Of a stretch of DNA of 48,269 nucleotides, positions 16,249 through 22,739 are shown piece by piece. The DNA is from JBHENC01 sp051000345 (GTDB lineage: Bacteria > Acidobacteriota > Blastocatellia > Pyrinomonadales > Pyrinomonadaceae), in NCBI GenBank assembly GCA_051000345.1, contig JBPCOJ010000005.1, forward strand, positions 1 to 48,269, in the 5' to 3' direction. A program made the position numbers and the translations under genes. Within the stretch, counting starts at the first letter, position 1, and every line of letters begins with the position of its first letter. The notes below the pieces were generated by a model. The model saw nothing but the letters and a program-made list of their open reading frames with translations. It had not been told where the DNA came from and did not search any database.

Positions 16249-17685
16249 ATGAACTTCAGCAATCCACAGGCAGACAAATTCCGCGACGAGTGCGGAGTGT
16301 TCGGCATTTACGGCCACACGGAAAGCGCGCGGCTCACTTATTTAGGCCTGTACGCACTGCAACATCGCGGGCAGGAATCATGCGGCATCGTTTCGAGCGA
16401 CACTGCTGAACTGCGCTCGCACCGCGCGATGGGACTCGTCTCGGACGTGTTCGATCAAGCGGCGCTCGATCAACTGCCCGGCGCGGCGGCAATCGGTCAT
16501 GTGCGTTATTCGACATCGGGCGAAGTCTCTATACGCGAAGCGCAGCCGTTTCTCGTCGCCTGCCAGCACGGGCAAATCAGTGTTTGCCACAATGGTAATC
16601 TTCCCTTCGCCAGCGATGAACGCAAACGACTCGAACGCGCCGGAGCGATTTTTTCATCGACATCCGATACGGAAGTCATACTGCACGGCGTTGCCCGCTC
16701 CGGCGCCGCTTCAATCCCGCAAGCCATTTCAGATGTGCTCTGCGAAACAGAAGGCGCGTTCTCGATGCTTTTTCTGACGCCGGACGCATTGATCGCCGTG
16801 CGTGATCCGCGCGGCTTTCGCCCGCTCGCGCTCGGGCAACTCGGCGATGCGTGGGTCGTCGCTTCCGAAACATGCGCCTTCGATTTGATCGACGCGCGTT
16901 ACGTGCGCGACGTTGAACCCGGCGAATTGATCGTCATTGACCGCACAGGGCTTCATTCGTCGCACCCGCTTCCAACGCGCCCGCATTCGATGTGCATCTT
17001 CGAGCACGTTTATTTTGCGCGTCCCGACTCCGTCATCTTCGGTCACTCCGTCAACGAATCGCGCCACAAGATGGGCAAGCGCCTCGCTATAGAGCATCCG
17101 GCTGATGCGGACATCGTCGTGCCTGTGCCGGATTCCGGCGTCGCCGCCGCGATTGGTTACGCAGCGCAATCCGGCATCAACTATCGTCAAGGACTCGTGC
17201 GCAACCACTACGTCGGGCGCACCTTTATCGAACCCAAGCAATCCATACGCTCCTTCGGCGTCCGCATCAAACTTAATCCCGTGCGTCATCTTATCGAAAA
17301 TCGCAGCGTTGTTTTAATCGACGACTCTATTGTGCGCGGCACGACTTCTAAAAAAATCGTCCGCATGGTCAGAGAAGCCGGAGCGCGCGAAGTCCACATG
17401 CGCATTAGTTGCCCGCCGACCTTGAGTCCGTGTTACTACGGAGTGGACACACCGAACAAATCCGATCTAATCGGCGCGCAAATGTCCGTTGAAGAAATCC
17501 GCCGCTTCATCGAAGCAGACTCCCTCGGCTATCTCTCGCTCGAAGGAATGCTCGAAGCGACAGGCATCGCGCCCGCATCATCATGCGTCGCGTGTTGGAC
17601 GGGACGCTATCCAACTGCAATCAACAGCGAAGCCGAAACCATGTTCGCACGCGAACACGAACCCGTGCCTTCGGGAGATGCTTAA
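16249..17685 (+). CDS. purF: Amidophosphoribosyltransferase (first step of purine synthesis)
   Basis: Makes 5-phosphoribosylamine from PRPP and glutamine. The start is set at ATG 16249 because the first 14 residues (MNFSNPQADKFRDE) then form a short propeptide whose removal exposes the glutaminase nucleophile C15 (CGVFGIYG). The PRPP-binding loop is VVLIDDSIVRGTTSKK. Cysteines in SMCIFEHVYFARPDS, RISCPPTLSPC and SCVACWTGRYP match the ligands of the 4Fe-4S subtype (Bacillus-like), so an oxygen-sensitive cluster is expected. Length 478 aa, normal for the family. purM and purN lie 3.4 kb downstream, separated by an accessory block. Confidence 0.97.
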   Translation: MNFSNPQADKFRDECGVFGIYGHTESARLTYLGLYALQHRGQESCGIVSSDTAELRSHRAMGLVSDVFDQAALDQLPGAAAIGHVRYSTSGEVSIREAQPFLVACQHGQISVCHNGNLPFASDERKRLERAGAIFSSTSDTEVILHGVARSGAASIPQAISDVLCETEGAFSMLFLTPDALIAVRDPRGFRPLALGQLGDAWVVASETCAFDLIDARYVRDVEPGELIVIDRTGLHSSHPLPTRPHSMCIFEHVYFARPDSVIFGHSVNESRHKMGKRLAIEHPADADIVVPVPDSGVAAAIGYAAQSGINYRQGLVRNHYVGRTFIEPKQSIRSFGVRIKLNPVRHLIENRSVVLIDDSIVRGTTSKKIVRMVREAGAREVHMRISCPPTLSPCYYGVDTPNKSDLIGAQMSVEEIRRFIEADSLGYLSLEGMLEATGIAPASSCVACWTGRYPTAINSEAETMFAREHEPVPSGDA

Positions 17686-17720
17686 GAAGCGCGGGCTAAC
17701 GATTCGCAAAGGGCTACAGT

Positions 17721-17954
17721 ATGAAAAAGAAAAGCGTACCGAGAAAGCATACCGTCAGAGCGCAGATGCAAGTCTTGGAATTAACCAAAGCAGGCAGTTC
17801 GATTGAGTTTGAGATATTCGCTAAAAAAGAGAAGATAGGCACAATTACTGTCGGGCAAGGTTCGCTAACATGGCGCGGCGGAAAGAAACAGCACAGCAAA
17901 AGGTTCTCGTGGTCGAAGTTTGCCGAACTGATGGATGAGCATTCTTATCGTTAA
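17721..17954 (+). CDS. Small unknown protein
   Basis: A 77-residue basic protein (many Lys/Arg) with no recognised family. It shows an alternating hydrophobic pattern around LELTKAGSSIEFEIFAKKEK and ITVGQGSLTWRGGKKQHSKR, compatible with a small beta-barrel. A purine-rich AAAGGG lies about 10 nt before the ATG. It begins 35 bp after purF, on the same strand, and precedes the MITE and the DUF433/DUF5615 pair. Similar short basic ORFs are common beside toxin-antitoxin modules, but this is only context. Confidence 0.6.
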   Translation: MKKKSVPRKHTVRAQMQVLELTKAGSSIEFEIFAKKEKIGTITVGQGSLTWRGGKKQHSKRFSWSKFAELMDEHSYR

Positions 17955-17962
17955 TTCTTACA

Positions 17963-18079
17963 GTTTGGAGTGGCTTTGTTGCATAAATAGGGTTTTGTGC
18001 CCATATATTGTGGAAGACCCGTCAAATTTCAGACCCGAAACCGCAATATATAGATTTATGCAACAACGCCGTTTGGAGT
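17963..18079. mobile_element. 99-bp MITE, IS903-like (IS5 family), with 9-bp target duplication
   Basis: Element at 17972-18070 with terminal inverted repeats 17972-17989 (GGCTTTGTTGCATAAATA) and 18053-18070 (reverse complement GGCGTTGTTGCATAAATC), 16 of 18 identical. Flanking direct repeats GTTTGGAGT at 17963-17971 and 18071-18079 are exact and 9 bp long. IS903 ends are GGCTTTGTTGAATAAATC with a 9-bp duplication, which fits. Subterminal inverted repeats (CCATATATTGTGG at 18001-18013, CCGCAATATATAG at 18041-18053) make it nearly palindromic. It has no coding capacity. Confidence 0.88.
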
Positions 18080-18086
18080 CATAATC

Positions 18087-18311
18087 ATGGCAGATTTGCT
18101 AAAGAGAATCACCATCAATCCAGAGCAATGCGGCGGGCGTCCTTGCATTCGCGGGATGCGTATTCGTGTCGTTGACGTGCTCGATCTGTTTGCCGCCGGA
18201 CTGAGCGCGAAGGAGATACTACAAGAGATGCCTGACTTAGAAAATGAAGACCTACAAGCGGCATTACAATATGCGGCGCGGCGGTTGGATCATCCCGTGA
18301 TTGCCGCGTGA
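18087..18311 (+). CDS. DUF433 protein, probable antitoxin (VapB45-like)
   Basis: A 74-residue protein. RITINPEQCGGRPCIRGMRIRV is the classic DUF433 opening, and the rest (DVLDLFAAGLSAKEILQEMP, LENEDLQAALQYAA) is the family helix-turn-helix. DUF433 proteins pair with DUF5615 PIN-like proteins as type II toxin-antitoxin modules. The GTGA overlap with the next gene supports coupling. GGAG at 18075-18078, 8 nt before the ATG, lies inside the right copy of the MITE target duplication, so the ribosome site survived the insertion while the upstream promoter may have been displaced. Confidence 0.9.
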   Translation: MADLLKRITINPEQCGGRPCIRGMRIRVVDVLDLFAAGLSAKEILQEMPDLENEDLQAALQYAARRLDHPVIAA

Positions 18312-18643
18312 TTATCTGGATTGACGCACAAATGTCTCCGGCGATGGCAAGCTGGATCAGCGAACAGTTTGCTGTTAGCGCGCTGGCGCTGCGTGAGTTG
18401 AACTTGCGCGACGCAACCGATCAAGAAATATTTTTTACTGCAAGACGCGAATCAGTTGTTGTAATGACAAAGGACAGCGATTTTTTGAATTTGCTTGACG
18501 AGTTCGGCGCGCCCCCGCAAGTGATCTGGCTTACCTGCGGCAATACATCGAACGCCCACCTTAAAAGAATTCTAATGAACTCATTACCGGCGACGCTGAA
18601 ACTTTTGCAGGAAGGCGAGCGGCTGATTGAAATAAGCTCATGA
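18308..18643 (+). CDS. DUF5615 PIN-like protein, probable toxin (VapC45-like)
   Basis: A 111-residue PIN-like protein. Acidic residues D6 (IIWIDAQMSP) and D56/D58 (VVMTKDSDFLNLL) match the metal-binding set of Mut7-C/DUF5615 proteins, and WLTCGNTSN is another family signature. The predicted role is RNA cleavage held in check by the DUF433 partner. Start is GTG at 18308, overlapping the DUF433 stop (GTGA), so translation is coupled. Activity is inferred from the family only. Confidence 0.88.
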   Translation: MIIWIDAQMSPAMASWISEQFAVSALALRELNLRDATDQEIFFTARRESVVVMTKDSDFLNLLDEFGAPPQVIWLTCGNTSNAHLKRILMNSLPATLKLLQEGERLIEISS

Positions 18644-18711
18644 TGGCAACAGCTATCATACAGCTTCATTACTGCCTCAAGACGTCGTTTGGCAATGGAG
18701 GTTAATTCATA

Positions 18712-19752
18712 GTGACGCAAAGAAGAGGCGGGTGCGCGCCCGCCGTGCTTATCGTCGTTTTAATCATCGCCGTCGGTCTGGCAGTATTTTGGTGGCTACG
18801 CAATAAAAAGGAACAGCCGCCGCCGCCGCCGTCGGGCGACGAGTTGCAGGTGCATGTTCTCGATGTCGGGCAGGGCGATTCGATTTTGATTGTTTCGCCG
18901 ACGGGCAAGACGGTGCTCGTCGATGCGGGCGTTCCCGGCAGCGGCAAGGCTGTGCTCGCGGCGATGAATCGCTACAATATCAAGAGCATTGATTTATTCA
19001 TCGCAACGCACGCTCACGCAGACCACATAGGAGCGGCTGATGAAGTGATTCGCGCCGTGCCGACACAGGCCGTGCTCGATAGCGGTGTGTCGAACACGAC
19101 GAAGAATTATCAAGACTTTCTCGAAGCCGTGAAGCAAAGCAATGCGAAGTTCGTTCAGGCCGAGCCGGGACAAAACTTTGACATGGGCGGCGGCGCGCGC
19201 GTCGAAGTGCTCGCGCCGATCAAACCCTTCTTCAACAAATCCGAACTGCGCTCCGGCGGTAACGAGCCGAACGCCAATTCCGTCGTCACGCGCCTAGACT
19301 ACGGCGATTTCTCTATGCTTTTGACGGGCGATGCCGAAGCGCAAACAGAAGAGCGCATGATCTCGAAAGGCGAAAACTTACAGGCGAAGATTCTCAAAGT
19401 CGGGCATCACGGCTCGAAGTATGCAACGAGCGAAGATTTCCTGAATCGCGTCAAGCCCGAAGTCGCAATCATTTCCGACGGCGCGCAGAATCGTTACGGT
19501 CATCCATCGCAGGAAACGCTTGACCGCTTGCGCGCTGCCCGCGTCAAAATTTACCGCACAGACTTGCAAGGCGAAATTACGATCATCTCGAAAGGCAAAG
19601 GCTACGAAATCAAAGCCGGACGCGAGGCCAAAGAAAACGAACTCTTCGCCGGACGCGAAGCCCAACGCGACGATTCCGCGCGCAGAGGCTTCGTAGATTA
19701 CGGCGACTACGGCGGCCCGCCGCCGCGCCCGCCCAAAGAAGCACGCAAATAA
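18712..19752 (+). CDS. ComEC-like metallo-beta-lactamase-fold protein, membrane-anchored
   Basis: A 346-residue protein with an N-terminal transmembrane anchor (residues 9-29), a proline-rich linker (QPPPPPSGDE) and an MBL-fold domain resembling the C-terminal domain of ComEC/Rec2. Metal-binding residues are visible in THAHADHIG (H100, H102, D104, H105), and the second signature is VGHHGSKYATS. Such soluble forms are often annotated as competence-type hydrolases; the substrate is not known. A GTG start at 18712 is supported by GGAGG (18697-18701). The C-terminal tail is Pro/Arg-rich (GGPPPRPPKEARK). DUF3006, a usual neighbour of this family, lies 970 bp downstream beyond higBA. Confidence 0.88.
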   Translation: MTQRRGGCAPAVLIVVLIIAVGLAVFWWLRNKKEQPPPPPSGDELQVHVLDVGQGDSILIVSPTGKTVLVDAGVPGSGKAVLAAMNRYNIKSIDLFIATHAHADHIGAADEVIRAVPTQAVLDSGVSNTTKNYQDFLEAVKQSNAKFVQAEPGQNFDMGGGARVEVLAPIKPFFNKSELRSGGNEPNANSVVTRLDYGDFSMLLTGDAEAQTEERMISKGENLQAKILKVGHHGSKYATSEDFLNRVKPEVAIISDGAQNRYGHPSQETLDRLRAARVKIYRTDLQGEITIISKGKGYEIKAGREAKENELFAGREAQRDDSARRGFVDYGDYGGPPPRPPKEARK

Positions 19753-19760
19753 CGGTGAAG

Positions 19761-19797
19761 ATGAAGGCTGGAGGCTGCAAAAACTTTCGGCCTTCAT
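19761..19797. terminator. Candidate weak terminator or 3' hairpin
   Basis: ATGAAGGCTG (19761-19770) can pair with CGGCCTTCAT (19788-19797), 9 of 10 bases, around a 17-nt loop, just after the MBL gene stop. The left arm is again in rough 7-bp phase (GGTGAAG ATGAAGG CTGGAGG from 19754). No T-run follows, so termination is uncertain. Confidence 0.45.
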
Positions 19798-19818
19798 TAA
19801 ATTTACACTTGACCTTCA

Positions 19819-19835
19819 GTTCTCATTATGAGAAC
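19819..19835. promoter_or_regulatory. Candidate higBA operator palindrome
   Basis: GTTCTCATTATGAGAAC is a perfect palindrome with 8-bp arms around a central T, placed ~130 bp before higB. Type II antitoxins of the HigA family bind palindromes upstream of their own operon, so it is a plausible autoregulatory site. TTGACC (19809-19814) may be an associated -35, but a good -10 at the right distance is not evident. Confidence 0.55.
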
Positions 19836-19926
19836 ATAGGTTAAACCAAAACTTAGTAGATGAAGTTATTGGGATAGAAACGAAATCTACAATCAGCTAA
19901 GGCTTTAATAACTAAGGAGAAAAACC

Positions 19927-20061
19927 ATGCTTTTCGGGGAAACTATTATTGCAGGAGTCAACGGTGAACATGAACGTCATCAGCTACAAGAAAATTCACG
20001 AATTTATTACCAAACATTCCGATTCAGAAGCGGGATTAAATGCATGGTACGCAACAGCTAA
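19927..20061 (+). other. Out-of-frame 44-codon reading frame overlapping the higB start
   Basis: AAGGAG (19914-19919) with 7-nt spacing precedes ATG 19927, the best ribosome site in this region. The frame runs 44 codons (starts MLFGETIIAGV) to TAA at 20059-20061, inside higB but in a different frame. It may be a leader whose translation modulates higB, or a remnant. It has no recognised homology. Confidence 0.35.
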
Positions 20062-20251
20062 GAAAGCGAAATGGCAAAACCTCGCTGAAGTTCAGCAAAG
20101 ATATGCACATGCCGACTTAGTAGGACGCCATATAGTTTTTAATATTAATAACAATAAATACAGAGTGATAGCGAGAATCGTCTATAGCAGTCAAACTATC
20201 TTCATAGCAGATGTATTTACACATCAGGAATATAACAACTGGAAAACATGA
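19964..20251 (+). CDS. higB: HigB-family mRNA interferase toxin
   Basis: About 95 residues of the HigB (RelE-superfamily) type. MNVISYKKIHEFI, the stretch from AKWQNLAEVQ to QRYAHADLVG, VFNINNNKYRVIARI and FIADVFTHQEYNNW are the family landmarks. Known relatives cleave mRNA on translating ribosomes. I placed the start at GTG 19964 because AGGAG (19953-19957) sits 6 nt upstream; ATG 19970 (93 aa, closer to typical HigB N-termini) is the alternative. A stronger ribosome site at 19914-19919 drives a different, out-of-frame reading frame (19927-20061) that overlaps the toxin start. The stop overlaps the higA start (ATGA). Base composition is AT-rich relative to the pur genes. Confidence 0.88.
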   Translation: MNMNVISYKKIHEFITKHSDSEAGLNAWYATAKKAKWQNLAEVQQRYAHADLVGRHIVFNINNNKYRVIARIVYSSQTIFIADVFTHQEYNNWKT

Positions 20252-20655
20252 GCGCAGCAGTAACAATAAATCCAGCGCGATATAAGCGACTTCTGTCCAA
20301 AGCTATGCCAATAGCTATTGAATCGGAAGAAGACAATGAGCGTATGTTGGCTGTAGCTGAAAAGCTAATGGCTAAAGGTGAAAATTTATCACCTGAAGAA
20401 GGCGCACTATTGCGTCTTCTGGGTACTCTCATTCAAGACTTTGAAGAAAGGTATTATCAGCCTAGAGAAGCTACGCCTTTAGAAATATTGCATCACTTGA
20501 TGGACGCGCGTGAGTTAAAACAGAGTGACTTGGTAGAAGTGTTCGGCTCCAAAGGTATTACTTCGGAAGTAATAAATGGAAAGCGTAGTATCAGTAAGGC
20601 ACAAGCTAAAGCTCTGGCTAAATTTTTTGGTGTATCAGTTGAATTGTTTATTTGA
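20248..20655 (+). CDS. higA: HigA-family antitoxin, XRE helix-turn-helix
   Basis: A 135-residue antitoxin. The N-terminal half (ESEEDNERMLAVAEKLMAKG, LSPEEGALLRLLGTLIQDFE) is the long helical region seen in HigA partners of HigB, and the C-terminal half is an XRE HTH (LKQSDLVEVFGSKGITSEVI, NGKRSISKAQAKALAKFFGV). It should neutralise HigB and repress the operon. It is joined to higB by an ATGA overlap (toxin-first order, usual for higBA). AT-rich codon use, unlike the purine genes around it, suggests the pair was acquired. Confidence 0.92.
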   Translation: MSAAVTINPARYKRLLSKAMPIAIESEEDNERMLAVAEKLMAKGENLSPEEGALLRLLGTLIQDFEERYYQPREATPLEILHHLMDARELKQSDLVEVFGSKGITSEVINGKRSISKAQAKALAKFFGVSVELFI

Positions 20656-20725
20656 ATGCCAATAAACTTACGGAAACATTGAAAAGCATTCGACGCGCAA
20701 ACATCTTCAAGGAGATAAAATCATC

Positions 20726-21031
20726 ATGGCAAAGAACAGCGATAGCGGCGACGGGCGCAAACAAACTTCGCGCGATCATGCGCTACACGCCGTTATAGAC
20801 CGCATTGAAGATAATGGAATGGCCGTCGTTCTTCTCGGCGACGACGAAAAACAACAGATAGATTTGCCAGTCGCATTTCTCCCGGACGGCGCAAGCGACG
20901 GCGACCATCTGCGCATCTCGATCACGCTCGACAAACAAGCGCGCGCCGAAGCCTTAGACAACGTGAAAAAATTGCAGGATGAGCTAACCGCACGCAGCGG
21001 CACGCAGAATCAAAAGGATTTCAAACTGTAA
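20726..21031 (+). CDS. DUF3006-containing protein
   Basis: A 101-residue protein. The core (HAVIDRIEDNGMAVVLLGDD, then IDLPVAFLPDGASDGDHLRI) matches DUF3006, a small domain usually encoded immediately beside ComEC-like MBL-fold proteins. The partner here is the MBL gene ending at 19752; higBA lies between them. AAGGAG (20713-20718) precedes the ATG. The C-terminal ~30 residues are charged and probably helical. Function is unknown; an accessory role to the MBL hydrolase is inferred from recurrent adjacency. Confidence 0.82.
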   Translation: MAKNSDSGDGRKQTSRDHALHAVIDRIEDNGMAVVLLGDDEKQQIDLPVAFLPDGASDGDHLRISITLDKQARAEALDNVKKLQDELTARSGTQNQKDFKL

Positions 21032-21071
21032 GAATCGCCGCAAAAATGAATAGCAAATCCCTTTCTTAATA

Positions 21072-22106
21072 ATGAGCAAACCTGTTTCATACAGCGACGC
21101 GGGCGTTGACATAGACGCATCGAACCTTGCGAAAGAGCGCATCAAACAACTCGCGCGCGCAACCTTTAACGAACGCACGCTGACCGACATAGGCAGCTTC
21201 GGCGGCATGTTCGACGCGGCGTTTCCACAGATGCGCCAGCCCACGCTCGTCGCTTCGGCTGACGGCGTCGGCACGAAATTGAAAATCGCTTTTGCGACCA
21301 ACACGCACCACACAGTCGGCCAAGACCTCGTCAATCACTGCGTCAACGACATATTAGTGCAGGGCGCGCGCCCGCTTTTCTTCCTAGACTACATTGCCAC
21401 CGGAAAACTCTCGCCCGCCGTTGTCGCATCCGTTGTCGAAGGCATTGCGAACGGCTGCCGCGAAAACCGTTGCGTGCTGCTCGGCGGCGAAACGGCGGAG
21501 ATGCCCGGCTTTTACGCGGCGGGCGAATACGACGTAGCGGGCTTTGTCGTCGGCATCGTTGACCGTGAAAAAGTGATTGACGGCAGAGGCATCATGGCGG
21601 GCGACGTGTTGCTCGCACTTCCGTCCACAGGTCTTCACACCAACGGCTATTCGCTGGCGCGCAAACTTTTTTTTGAAATCGCGGGTTACGATGTTGACAC
21701 ACAGCTTCCGGCGCTCAGCGAAACAATCGGCGCGACGCTTTTGCAGCCGCACAAAAGTTATCTGAAAGCGCTCGAAGGCCTGCTCGACAAAAATATAATA
21801 AAGGGACTCGCGCACATTACGGGCGGCGGGCTGCTGGAAAACATTCCGCGCATTCTTCCGCAACGGGTCGGCGTGAAAATCGAGCGCGGCTCATGGCCTG
21901 TGCTTCCCGTTTTCGACGTGATGAAGGAGATCGGCAATGTTTCCGAAGCGGAGATGTATCGTACATTCAATATGGGCGTCGGCATGGTCATCATCGCCGC
22001 GCCGCAAGACGCCGTAGCGATCAAGGCGCATGTACGTGAACGGGGAGAATCATGTTACGAAATCGGGCGCGTAACGGAAGGAAACGGCGCGGTCTCAATC
22101 GAGTAG
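21072..22106 (+). CDS. purM: Phosphoribosylformylglycinamidine cyclo-ligase (AIR synthetase)
   Basis: ATP-dependent cyclisation of FGAM to AIR, the fifth step of IMP synthesis. Signatures: SYSDAGVDIDASNLAKERIK at the N-terminus, GFGGMFD-type loop IGSFGGMFDA, ADGVGTKLKIAF (ATP loop), ALLGGETAEMPG-type CVLLGGETAEMPGFYA, and HITGGGLLENIPR. Length 344 aa, as expected. No strong Shine-Dalgarno sequence is seen before the ATG. purN starts 16 bp after the stop, so they are co-transcribed. Confidence 0.97.
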   Translation: MSKPVSYSDAGVDIDASNLAKERIKQLARATFNERTLTDIGSFGGMFDAAFPQMRQPTLVASADGVGTKLKIAFATNTHHTVGQDLVNHCVNDILVQGARPLFFLDYIATGKLSPAVVASVVEGIANGCRENRCVLLGGETAEMPGFYAAGEYDVAGFVVGIVDREKVIDGRGIMAGDVLLALPSTGLHTNGYSLARKLFFEIAGYDVDTQLPALSETIGATLLQPHKSYLKALEGLLDKNIIKGLAHITGGGLLENIPRILPQRVGVKIERGSWPVLPVFDVMKEIGNVSEAEMYRTFNMGVGMVIIAAPQDAVAIKAHVRERGESCYEIGRVTEGNGAVSIE

Positions 22107-22122
22107 AGCTTTGGAGTTTAAG

Positions 22123-22737
22123 GTGGGAACGCTTCATCGTCTCGGCATATTGATTTCCGGGCGCGGCTCGAACATGCTTGCGCTCATTGAAGCCGTGCGT
22201 GACGAACGCATTCCAGATGCGCAAATTGCCGTCGTCATCAGTGATCGCGCGGACGCGCACGGCATCGCCCGCGCACATGAATACGGAATTGAAACGCTCG
22301 TCATCGAGCGTCGTAAACGCACGCGCGAAGAACACGAACAGGAAATACTCGCCGCCTTAAGAGAGCGCGAAATCTCGCTCGTCTGTCTCGCCGGTTACAT
22401 GCGTTTGCTTTCGCCGCTTTTCATCGACGCATATCGCGGGCGCATACTGAACATCCATCCGAGTCTGCTGCCAGCCTTTCCCGGCCTCGACGCGCAACGT
22501 CAAGCGCTCCGGTACGGAGTCAAATATACGGGCTGCACCGTTCACTTTGTGGACGAAACTCTGGACGGTGGAGCAATCATCGCGCAGGCAGTCGTGCCTA
22601 TTCACGACAGCGACACCGAAGAAATCTTAGCCGCGCGCATTCTCGCAGAAGAACACAAGCTCTACGCGCAAGCTGTGGCGCGCGTGCTGCGCGGCGACTA
22701 CGAAATTATCGAACGACGCGTGACGGGCAAATTTTGA
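22123..22737 (+). CDS. purN: Phosphoribosylglycinamide formyltransferase (GART)
   Basis: Formylates GAR using 10-formyl-tetrahydrofolate. Substrate-binding ILISGRGSNM, catalytic N and H in LNIHPSLLPAFPG, and the conserved Asp in VHFVDETLDGGAII are all present. I start at GTG 22123, because GGAG (22113-22116) sits 6 nt before it; an in-frame TTG at 22111 is less likely. Length 204 aa. The stop TGA (22735-22737) is two bases before the tyrS ATG, so translation is probably coupled. Confidence 0.95.
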   Translation: MGTLHRLGILISGRGSNMLALIEAVRDERIPDAQIAVVISDRADAHGIARAHEYGIETLVIERRKRTREEHEQEILAALREREISLVCLAGYMRLLSPLFIDAYRGRILNIHPSLLPAFPGLDAQRQALRYGVKYTGCTVHFVDETLDGGAIIAQAVVPIHDSDTEEILAARILAEEHKLYAQAVARVLRGDYEIIERRVTGKF

Positions 22738-22739
22738 TT

